This document shows positions 1 through 4,145 of a stretch of 6,784 nucleotides of DNA, in pieces. The notes under the pieces are model-generated. The model was not told where the DNA came from. It did not search any database and worked only from the letters and a program-made list of their open reading frames with translations. Within the stretch, counting starts at the first letter, position 1; the number at the start of each line of letters is the position of its first letter. Location: NCBI GenBank assembly GCA_023248415.1, contig JAHFEP010000008.1:1-6784 (forward strand), read 5' to 3'. Source of the DNA: Nitrospirota bacterium (GTDB taxonomy: Bacteria > Nitrospirota > CAKKRA01 > 9FT-COMBO-42-15). The translations under genes and the position numbers were made by a program.

Positions 1-176
1 ATCTGTGAAATGGCAATGATTCCAAAATCAGCAGGCAGGAGGAGTCTTGCGAGGATAATAGTTGTTATAAACTGAAAGGACTTGGATAATATTGTTGAAA
101 GGAAAACCCATTTACTTCCTTTTAGTGCCTTATGGCTAATCTCCCTGACAGTTTCAATGGGTTGTATCTCATCCAT
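1..176 (-). CDS. Polysaccharide/O-antigen flippase (Wzx-like), N-terminal part, runs off left edge
   Basis: This is a partial gene: 58 codons are visible from an ATG at 174-176 and the frame stays open to the window edge. The protein starts MDEIQPIETVREISHKALKG, followed by WVFLSTILSKSFQFITTIILA and RLLLPADFGIIAIS. The short charged head, a first membrane helix and the ARLLLP-x-DFG motif are typical of the N-terminus of lipopolysaccharide/O-antigen flippases in the MATE/MOP superfamily (polysaccharide biosynthesis protein family), which move lipid-linked glycans across the inner membrane. There is no Shine-Dalgarno sequence before the ATG. A promoter-like element places the likely transcript start at the ATG itself, so the mRNA may be leaderless. 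A GTG at 240-242 is in frame but would add a non-typical proline- and cysteine-containing stretch and is not preferred. The first six codons lie inside a degenerate repeat also found at 950-1007. The family assignment is firm; the exact glycan is unknown. Confidence 0.82.
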   Translation of the reverse strand, partial: MDEIQPIETVREISHKALKGSKWVFLSTILSKSFQFITTIILARLLLPADFGIIAISQ

Positions 177-218
177 TATTTTTATAATAACACAGGGAGG
201 AAAATTCTTCAAGAAAGG
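162..218. repeat. Degenerate direct repeat, copy 1 (partner at 950-1007)
   Basis: This segment aligns with 950-1007 in the same orientation. The matching blocks, in order on the plus strand, are TTGTAT, TCATCCATTA, TAACACA, and AAATT..TTCAAGAAAGG, with a variable 9-10 base stretch in the middle. Roughly 45 of 57 positions agree by eye. Copy 1 spans the flippase promoter and first codons (MDEIQP). The two copies flank the Uma2 gene at 262-816. Confidence 0.6.
184..212 (-). promoter_or_regulatory. Sigma-70-like promoter of the flippase gene
   Basis: On the minus strand, TTGAAG (207-212) and TATTAT (184-189) are separated by 17 bases. The -10 box matches the consensus at 5 of 6 positions and the -35 box at 4 of 6. 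The -10 box ends 7 bases before the ATG at 176, so transcription would start at about the first base of the start codon. That fits the absence of a ribosome binding site. The whole element lies in the repeat copy at 162-218. Confidence 0.4.
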
Positions 219-261
219 AAGCAGGCCATCAGCAGTTTGCACTTCAGCTTAGTAAAACTGA

Positions 262-816
262 TTATTTAAAAATCTCTCTTACCGCAATATTAAATCCTTC
301 AATAAGGTCCGACTTTACCACATCTTTAAAATTGCCGAGAAACTCAAACTTGCTCTTTTTATTAACAAAAACCTCAACCGTCTTTTGCATTGGGTCAACT
401 ATCCAATATTCCTTTACACCGCCTCTTTCATACATCTCCTTCTTTATCCTGAGATCATAGTATGCAGTGGCAGGTGAAAGGATCTCAATTATAAGGTCAG
501 GAGAACCCTCAATCTTCTTTTCACCAATGATATTAAGCCTTTCCTTAGAGATAAAAATAATATCGGGCTGGTATACATCGGTTTGTGAAAAATAGACATC
601 TATTGGGGCAAGATAAACCTCTCCAAGATTATTTTCTTCAACAAATTTATTCATCTCAAAGAAGATTTTTCCTAAGATTTTTTGATGGTATGGTATTGGT
701 GCAGGGGTCATTATAAGCTCTCCTCCTATTAATTGATAAGGCGCGCCTTCCGGGAGTCTTTCATAATCATCACATGTATAGCTCTTCTTTTTCTCTATCT
801 GAACAGTGATTGACAT
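262..816 (-). CDS. Uma2-family (DUF820) PD-(D/E)XK nuclease-like protein, copy 1
   Basis: This 184-residue protein has the usual length for the Uma2 family, a PD-(D/E)XK-superfamily group of putative restriction-endonuclease-like proteins whose cellular role is mostly unknown. Family hallmarks visible in order are YQLIGGELIMTPAP (residues 27-40) with a following His, QPDIIFIS (83-90), GSPDLIIEILSP (104-115), then K125/K126, Y129 and GVKEYWIVDP (133-142). The candidate metal and catalytic residues are D85, D107, E111 and the downstream lysine, judged from family motif positions. The start at 816 is supported by AAAGGAT/GGA upstream and a good -10/-35 pair. No signal peptide or membrane segment is seen. 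It stands alone between repeat-rich spacers and is paralogous to the Uma2 protein at 3464-4018. The family call is firm; function is not established. Confidence 0.9.
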   Translation of the reverse strand: MSITVQIEKKKSYTCDDYERLPEGAPYQLIGGELIMTPAPIPYHQKILGKIFFEMNKFVEENNLGEVYLAPIDVYFSQTDVYQPDIIFISKERLNIIGEKKIEGSPDLIIEILSPATAYYDLRIKKEMYERGGVKEYWIVDPMQKTVEVFVNKKSKFEFLGNFKDVVKSDLIEGFNIAVREIFK

Positions 817-836
817 TTTCCAATCCTTTCAAAAAT

Positions 837-865
837 ATTATAGTAGATATAATACCATTTTGCAA
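837..865 (-). promoter_or_regulatory. Sigma-70-like promoter of Uma2 copy 1
   Basis: TTGCAA (860-865) and a perfect TATAAT (837-842) on the minus strand are separated by exactly 17 bases. Transcription would begin near 830, just ahead of the AAAGGAT ribosome binding site of the gene starting at 816. The leader would be only about 14 bases. This suggests the gene is transcribed independently of the pilins. Confidence 0.6.
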
Positions 866-900
866 CATCAATAAATTATTGATTCTGTGTAATAATAAAT

Positions 901-949
901 TACTTAAAATCCCTTTTCTGGAATATAATAATGGCAAGGATAAGGGTGG
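901..949. repeat. 117-bp-spaced direct repeat, first copy
   Basis: This stretch is repeated at 1018-1066 with an exact 117-base offset. The blocks TACTTAAAATCCCTT and ATGGCAAGGAT are identical in both copies, as is the GGGTG near the end. The 15-base middle has diverged. On the minus strand the block reads CCACCC..ATCCTTGCC, resembling ends of dispersed palindromic repeats seen in many environmental bacteria. Confidence 0.6.
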
Positions 950-1007
950 TTGTATTTCATCCATTACAGTCAATGCTAACACAAGAGGGCAAATTATTCA
1001 AGAAAGG
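950..1007. repeat. Degenerate direct repeat, copy 2 (partner at 162-218)
   Basis: This is the counterpart of the flippase-promoter repeat. On the minus strand it keeps a TTGAAT-like -35 box, a 17-base spacing to a decayed -10 (TAGCAT), and an ATG followed by codons for DEIQP. It therefore looks like a relic of a gene start rather than a working one. After those codons the frame runs into unrelated repeat sequence. Confidence 0.55.
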
Positions 1008-1017
1008 CATTCACCCT

Positions 1018-1066
1018 TACTTAAAATCCCTTCTTGAAAAAATTGTAATGGCAAGGATGGGGGTGA
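1018..1066. repeat. 117-bp-spaced direct repeat, second copy
   Basis: This is the second copy of the 901-949 repeat; about 38 of 49 positions agree. A CACCC at 1012-1016 and GGGTG at 1061-1065 form short inverted ends around this copy, suggesting a decayed palindromic element of about 54 bp. Confidence 0.55.
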
Positions 1067-1103
1067 TGGAATTGATTAAGCAGCATAAGCAAAAAGGGGT
1101 TTT

Positions 1104-1580
1104 TCAGAAGCTTCTATTGTTAAAACAGTCTATAGCAAACACTTCACCTGCTACCCTTGTGTTAACAACACCTGTTGCAACTGCTACAAAGCAGGGGGTG
1201 CCGACTGCTGACGCCGCCCATGTAGGTGGGTTAGCTACTGGTGTATTTAACTGATTGTTCTGTATTACCCTGTAGCTGAAATTTCCATCGGTTCCTGGTC
1301 TGAATTTTGGAAGGACACCCGCAGCCTGAATTGCAGCGAGATTTGCATCACGAATAGCAGTGGTATTGCCTGCAGTCCCAAGACTTGCAGTATAAGCCCC
1401 GTTTTCTGCCATAAACTGCTCCTCAAGGAGTCTAAAGGACTGGAGATTTGAATACGCCTCTGACCTTGTAGCGCTCCTCTGCTGGCCGATATAGGCTGGA
1501 ATACCAATTGCTGCAAGGATGCCGATAATTGCAATAACTATTAAAAGCTCAATAAGGGTAAAACCCTTTTTATTCATCAT
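1104..1580 (-). CDS. Type IV pilin (PilA/PilE-like), second of tandem pair
   Basis: The 158-residue product is a type IV prepilin. A short basic leader, MMNKKG, precedes the prepilin peptidase site G6|F7. FTLIELLIVIAIIGILAA follows, with the conserved glutamate at mature position 5 (E11). This segment acts as both membrane anchor and pilus core helix. The helix continues through EAYSNLQSFRLLEEQFMAENGAY, typical of major pilins and pseudopilins. Two cysteines near the C-terminus (C130 and C152) are placed to form the disulfide of the D-region. Two consecutive ATGs (1578-1580 and 1575-1577) are possible starts; AAGGAAAGAG lies upstream. The gene is 89 bases downstream of the other pilin gene with a terminator between, so it is probably expressed at a lower level by read-through. 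It could be a major or a minor pilin; the sequence alone does not decide. Confidence 0.93.
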   Translation of the reverse strand: MMNKKGFTLIELLIVIAIIGILAAIGIPAYIGQQRSATRSEAYSNLQSFRLLEEQFMAENGAYTASLGTAGNTTAIRDANLAAIQAAGVLPKFRPGTDGNFSYRVIQNNQLNTPVANPPTWAASAVGTPCFVAVATGVVNTRVAGEVFAIDCFNNRSF

Positions 1581-1618
1581 AATTTCAACTCTTTCCTTAC
1601 TTCAGCAGGTTTAGTAAA

Positions 1619-1650
1619 AGCAAAAGAGGAGTCCATTCTCCTCTTTTGCT
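1619..1650 (-). terminator. Strong intrinsic terminator between the two pilin genes
   Basis: The arms AGCAAAAGAGGAG (1619-1631) and CTCCTCTTTTGCT (1638-1650) pair perfectly over 13 bases around a 6-base loop. On the minus strand the stem is followed by TTTTACT. It lies 19 bases after the stop codon of the 187-residue pilin, as expected for a Rho-independent terminator or partial terminator that sets the ratio of the two pilins. The plus-strand side is also T-rich, so it may act in both directions. Confidence 0.8.
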
Positions 1651-1669
1651 CTATATTTTTATAACAAAA

Positions 1670-2233
1670 TTAGTCTGAGCTTACTGCCTTCTGATATATA
1701 ACAATTGGTGTCGCTGAATTGTCGTGTGCGACAATAAAGGCCTGCTGGATAGTTCCATCATCAGCAGGTGTATAACAAAGACCAACCTGACCAGCCAGAG
1801 CAGCCGTAGCCGCTACACAGGCAGCCAGAGTTGCTGCAACACCACCATCAGCCCAGAGTGCTGTCCCAGCAAGCCATGGGGAGCTTATCTCCTGTGGACC
1901 ACCAATGGCGTGCACTGCAATAAATGTTGCCATGGGAGCAGCACCAGCAAGTGCAGTATTAGTCATATCAGTAGCTTCGACCGCACCATTACCATTTGTA
2001 TCAACTTCTATTAGAGCACCTTGCAATGTCCCAGCCTTCCTTGCAGACATTATCCACGCTGCCAGTTCTGGGTGATTGGATTCAGATGATCTTGTTACTG
2101 CACCCTTTCTGCCTCTCTCCTGCATACCTATATAGCCTGGGATTGCTACTGCTGCCAGGATGCCGATGATTGCCACAACTATAAGCAATTCAATTAATGT
2201 AAAACCTTTTTTGTTCTTTAAAATCTTAAACAT
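1670..2233 (-). CDS. Type IV pilin with EF-hand-like calcium loop, first of tandem pair
   Basis: This 187-residue prepilin has a leader MFKILKNKKG, a prepilin peptidase site G10|F11, and FTLIELLIVVAIIGILAAVA with the conserved Glu at mature position 5. The globular part is unusual: residues 78-89, DTNGNGAVEATD, fit the DxNxNGxVxxxD pattern of an EF-hand/dockerin-like calcium loop. The C-terminal part is rich in Ala and Gly and carries two cysteines (C139 and C153) that could form a disulfide. The start is well supported by AAAGGAGGA at 2241-2249, 7 bases before the ATG. A sigma-54-like promoter lies about 230 bases upstream, consistent with PilS/PilR-type control known for pilA genes in other bacteria. 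A strong terminator follows the gene. The good ribosome site and promoter suggest the major pilin of the pair, which is inference. Confidence 0.93.
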   Translation of the reverse strand: MFKILKNKKGFTLIELLIVVAIIGILAAVAIPGYIGMQERGRKGAVTRSSESNHPELAAWIMSARKAGTLQGALIEVDTNGNGAVEATDMTNTALAGAAPMATFIAVHAIGGPQEISSPWLAGTALWADGGVAATLAACVAATAALAGQVGLCYTPADDGTIQQAFIVAHDNSATPIVIYQKAVSSD

Positions 2234-2256
2234 TTTTAAATCCTCCTTTGATTTTC

Positions 2257-2348
2257 GTTGACTTGTGATTGGTTGACTGGTTAATTGATTGACCGATTAT
2301 TTTCCTAACAACCTAATCAACATAATCAACCAATTCAACTAATCAACC
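2257..2348 (-). repeat. Long imperfect inverted repeat in the pilin 5' leader
   Basis: The arms at 2257-2291 and 2312-2348 are made of degenerate GTTGATT/GGTTGA words on opposite strands, for example GATTGGTTGACTGG on one side and AATCAACCAATTCAAC on the other. A transcript could fold into an imperfect hairpin of roughly 35 bp ending about 8 bases before the pilin Shine-Dalgarno sequence. It could influence mRNA stability or translation, or be a decayed repeat. Confidence 0.5.
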
Positions 2349-2421
2349 TATTATTTAGTTTTTTGCCCCTTCCTTCCTTCACCTCCTTCTGGAGCTAATG
2401 TCTTTTTTGGCATTTTGTTAG

Positions 2422-2442
2422 TAATCTCCCTCAGGGAGATTA
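2422..2442. promoter_or_regulatory. Near-perfect 10-bp dyad downstream of the sigma-54-like promoter
   Basis: TAATCTCCCT (2422-2431) and AGGGAGATTA (2433-2442) form a perfect dyad around a single central base. The symmetry and tiny spacer look more like a protein-binding operator than an RNA hairpin. It would lie at about +26 to +46 from the predicted sigma-54 start site. No run of T follows on the minus strand, which argues against a terminator. Confidence 0.4.
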
Positions 2443-2476
2443 TCTATTTCATTCTTCTGCCTACTACTCACTTATA

Positions 2477-2493
2477 TTGCAGTTTCCATGCCA
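2477..2493 (-). promoter_or_regulatory. Sigma-54-type -24/-12 promoter for the pilin genes
   Basis: On the minus strand TGGCATGGAAACTGCAA has GG and GC separated by exactly 10 bases and closely matches the sigma-54 consensus TGGCAC-N5-TTGCA, with changes only at a C/T-tolerant position and one -12 position. Transcription would start near 2467. The only downstream genes are the pilins, and pilA genes are known sigma-54/PilR targets in several Gram-negative groups, so the assignment fits the context. Confidence 0.7.
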
Positions 2494-2604
2494 GAGGAGG
2501 TGATAAGGAGCTATATAAAATTATTCTAATAAATCAAGAAGATACAAATAAAGACATGACCGACCCTCTCTTTTAATAGTTAATTTTCTACAATCTTTGT
2601 TAGT

Positions 2605-2627
2605 AAAACTGACAATTTTCGGCAGTT
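2605..2627 (-). terminator. Weak terminator candidate after the MntA/HepT genes
   Basis: On the minus strand AACTG and CAGTT, with one further inner C-G pair, enclose an AT-rich loop and are followed by TTTTACT. It lies 7 bases beyond the HepT stop codon. The stem is short and contains a mismatch, so it is only a candidate. Confidence 0.3.
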
Positions 2628-2634
2628 ATGAATT

Positions 2635-3066
2635 TTATTTATGCTTGTGCAAGTAATTATTAACATCTATTAGATATTGAGAATAGAGCTCGTATAACTT
2701 TTTGACATTTTTATATACAATACTATCCTTATATTCCCCATATTCATGAATAATTCTGTTTCTCAGTCCTGCAGAAGGCGCCAATTTCTGTGCCAATTCC
2801 TTTGAAATCACCCCATATTCTCCAGCCTTAATAAAAGACTCATAATAACTCTCTGGAGGTATTTTCCCTACATTACTGATAATAGCGCTATTAATATCGC
2901 TTGAAACCTCCACTAATAATTGCAGTAATCTTTCAGCGCCCCTTCTTGTAATTGTTTCGTCCATATACTCATAATATTTCAAATCTTTTATCTCTTTAAG
3001 CTCCTCAAGATAACCATTTAAAAGGAGCAGTTTGTCTTTTATTATTTCAATATTTGTTCTTGTCAT
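2635..3066 (-). CDS. hepT: HepT-like HEPN ribonuclease toxin (type VII TA, DUF86)
   Basis: With the start at 3064-3066 the protein has 143 residues, normal for HepT/DUF86 HEPN proteins. The C-terminal half shows LRNRIIHEYGEY, in which R102-x4-H107-x-Y109 is the exact RX4HXY motif of HepT toxins. R and H form the HEPN RNase site, and the Tyr corresponds to the residue AMPylated by the partner antitoxin in the Shewanella HepT-MntA system. The rest is predicted all-helical. The frame can be opened to 3105, but that start lies inside the upstream gene. The ATG at 3066 begins 1 base after the MntA stop and gives the family-typical N-terminus MTRTNIEII, so it is preferred. The expected role is an RNA-cleaving toxin held inactive by the adjacent MntA. 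Activity and target RNA are not shown by the sequence. Confidence 0.87.
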   Translation of the reverse strand: MTRTNIEIIKDKLLLLNGYLEELKEIKDLKYYEYMDETITRRGAERLLQLLVEVSSDINSAIISNVGKIPPESYYESFIKAGEYGVISKELAQKLAPSAGLRNRIIHEYGEYKDSIVYKNVKKLYELYSQYLIDVNNYLHKHK

Positions 3067-3067
3067 C

Positions 3068-3457
3068 TTATCTGCCTGCTGCAACCTTATCCAAAAACTC
3101 TTCACGAGCAGTGCGGAATTTTTTAGTATTCCAGTAATCCTTGATAGCCTTGAGCTTAAATCTCAAAAAATCGCCTTTTTTCTTTTCGTATAACAGCCTT
3201 CCCTCTGTAACAACCTTATAATTTAAAAGTGGAGAGGCGTAGTTTAAGATTGCCAAATCCAATGCATCTGTTTTAAACAGATTTACCATATCCTCTAAGA
3301 TAGCCATCTCCAGCTTTTCAGAAGGATTTTTAAATAGATATACCCCTATATCAATATCACTTTGCCGGCCTTGCGTTCCCTTTGCAATTGAGCCATAAAG
3401 GATTATCAGCTCCATTCTGTATTTTAATGCAATCTTTTTCAAGGTCTTTAATTTCAC
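3068..3457 (-). CDS. mntA: MntA-like nucleotidyltransferase antitoxin (type VII TA)
   Basis: This 129-residue minimal nucleotidyltransferase begins at a GTG (3455-3457), with GAGGGG about 9 bases upstream. The core motif is G22-S23-x10-D34-I-D36 (YGSIAKGTQGRQSDIDIGV), exactly the GSX10DXD signature of MntA antitoxins, and both metal-binding aspartates are intact. A further Asp in ALDLAIL (D67) is a likely third carboxylate. In the characterised family the enzyme transfers AMP groups from ATP to a tyrosine of HepT, blocking its RNase activity. The gene lies between a Uma2 gene (6-base gap) and the HepT gene (1-base gap), so the three are almost certainly co-transcribed. The basic C-terminal tail (about residues 93-129) is of unknown role. 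Assignment is strong because both the motif and the partner are present. Confidence 0.87.
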   Translation of the reverse strand: MKLKTLKKIALKYRMELIILYGSIAKGTQGRQSDIDIGVYLFKNPSEKLEMAILEDMVNLFKTDALDLAILNYASPLLNYKVVTEGRLLYEKKKGDFLRFKLKAIKDYWNTKKFRTAREEFLDKVAAGR

Positions 3458-3463
3458 GCGTGT

Positions 3464-4018
3464 CTACCCCTCAAACACCTCTTTTACCTCTGCTGTAAAG
3501 CCTTCTATGATTTTTGATTTTACAATTCCTGTTTTCCTTGCCTTGCAAAACTCTTTATAGATGCCGTTTCCAATGGCCAATACCTCTACAGCCTTCTCTT
3601 GTGGAAAGACCAGCCAGTATTCTTTTACACCGTATTTTTCATACACCTCTCTTTTTTCTATTGTGTCATAAGATGCTGAGGACGGAGAGACTATCTCTAT
3701 GACTAAATCAGGGCTTCCCATGATTGCAGCCTCTTTAATAATATCGCTTCTTTTACTGCTGATAAAGAGTATATCAGGCTGGACAACTACATCCTCTGTA
3801 AACACAACATCAGTAGGGGCAACCAGAACATTACCGAGTCTCTTTTCTCTTACAAAATTACTTAAGATAACCGCCAGATATATCTGTACTCTTTGATGAA
3901 TTGTAAAAGGCGCTGGAACCATTATAAGCTCTCCTTTCATAACCTCATACCGCTTCTCATCATCAATAAGGAGATAGTCATTATATGTGTATTTCTTTTG
4001 AATTGTCATGGTATTCAT
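3464..4018 (-). CDS. Uma2-family (DUF820) PD-(D/E)XK nuclease-like protein, copy 2
   Basis: The second Uma2 paralogue of the window has 184 residues from the chosen start. Numbering from the ATG at 4024, the hallmarks are YEVMKGELIMVPAP (26-39) with a following His, QPDILFIS (82-89), GSPDLVIEIVSP (103-114), D120, K124, Y128 and GVKEYWLV (132-139). Candidate active-site residues D84, D106, E110 and K124 are all present, so it looks intact. Three in-frame ATGs occur at 4024, 4018 and 4009. The AAGGAG at 4027-4032 lies only 2 bases from the first but 8 from the second, so 4018 is preferred. The gene is the first of a tight cluster with MntA and HepT genes, which hints at a defence or mobile-cargo role. 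Uma2 function in general is poorly known. A 79-bp repeat element lies directly upstream. Confidence 0.9.
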   Translation of the reverse strand: MNTMTIQKKYTYNDYLLIDDEKRYEVMKGELIMVPAPFTIHQRVQIYLAVILSNFVREKRLGNVLVAPTDVVFTEDVVVQPDILFISSKRSDIIKEAAIMGSPDLVIEIVSPSSASYDTIEKREVYEKYGVKEYWLVFPQEKAVEVLAIGNGIYKEFCKARKTGIVKSKIIEGFTAEVKEVFEG

Positions 4019-4062
4019 GCTCATCTCTCCTTCAACACACCTGCTTATTGATACCTGTAAAT

Positions 4063-4141
4063 TAATGTCATGCCTGAATGTTTTTGTCAGGCATCCAGAT
4101 TTTATGGATTCCCGCTCAAAAACACTGCGGGAATGACATTA
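4063..4141. repeat. 79-bp dispersed palindromic element with terminal inverted repeats
   Basis: The element is bounded by TAATGTCAT (4063-4071) and ATGACATTA (4133-4141). Inside are two hairpins: ATGCCTGA/TCAGGCAT (4070-4077 and 4087-4094) and ATTCCCGC/GCGGGAAT (4108-4115 and 4127-4134). Its right 35 bases recur at 6374-6408 with 2 mismatches. This resembles the GGATTCCCGC...GCGGGAATGAC repeats scattered through many environmental genomes. It fills most of the gap between the lipoprotein stop and the Uma2 gene, and overlaps neither. Confidence 0.75.
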
Positions 4142-4145
4142 GTGT

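Larger units (their letters stand above)
817..1103. other. Repeat-rich intergenic spacer between pilin and Uma2 copy 1
   Basis: This gap of 287 bases holds the Uma2 promoter, two degenerate direct repeats 117 bases apart (901-949 and 1018-1066), and between them the second copy of the repeat found at the flippase start. The open frames that cross it on both strands (for example 931-1254 plus and 770-982 minus) show no recognisable protein and are best explained as readings of repeat DNA. I see no clear terminator for the upstream pilin gene here. Confidence 0.6.
2234..2634. other. 401-base regulatory spacer upstream of the pilins
   Basis: From right to left this gap contains a weak terminator candidate after the HepT gene, an AT-rich stretch of about 110 bases that could hold activator sites, a sigma-54-like promoter, a near-perfect dyad, a possible 20-codon ORF (2351-2413, MPKKTLAPEGGEGRKGQKTK), a purine-rich tract with a stand-alone AGAAGGAGGTGA ribosome-site-like sequence, and a long imperfect hairpin just ahead of the pilin ribosome site. 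No convincing plus-strand gene is present. Confidence 0.6.

Noticed and set aside
249..261. 13-base match TTAGTAAAACTGA also at 2600-2612, each just downstream of a stop codon
   Set aside because: It is too short and AT-rich to call a repeat; it may be coincidence or a shared T-rich gene-end context, with no clear stem at the first site.
770..982. Minus-strand frame of 70 codons containing MDEIQP
   Set aside because: It overlaps the well-supported Uma2 start and lies in degenerate repeats; the MDEIQP match reflects the repeat shared with the flippase start, not a working gene.
1081..1103. Possible terminator AAAAAGGGGTTTTT after the 158-residue pilin
   Set aside because: The only pairing is a 5-base A/T stem with a G-loop, so there is no GC stem; not convincing.
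931..1254. Plus-strand frame of 107 codons across the repeats and the pilin 3' end
   Set aside because: Its first half reads repeat DNA and its second half is antisense to the pilin coding sequence; no recognisable family.
1265..1534. Minus-strand frame within the 158-residue pilin
   Set aside because: It is an out-of-frame shadow of the pilin gene, whose own frame has an unambiguous prepilin signature.
3067..3105. Longer HepT reading frame starting at the ATG at 3103-3105
   Set aside because: It would overlap the mntA 3' end by 38 bases and adds MKSFWIRLQQADK, which is not family-like; the ATG at 3064-3066, 1 base after the mntA stop, gives a normal HepT N-terminus.
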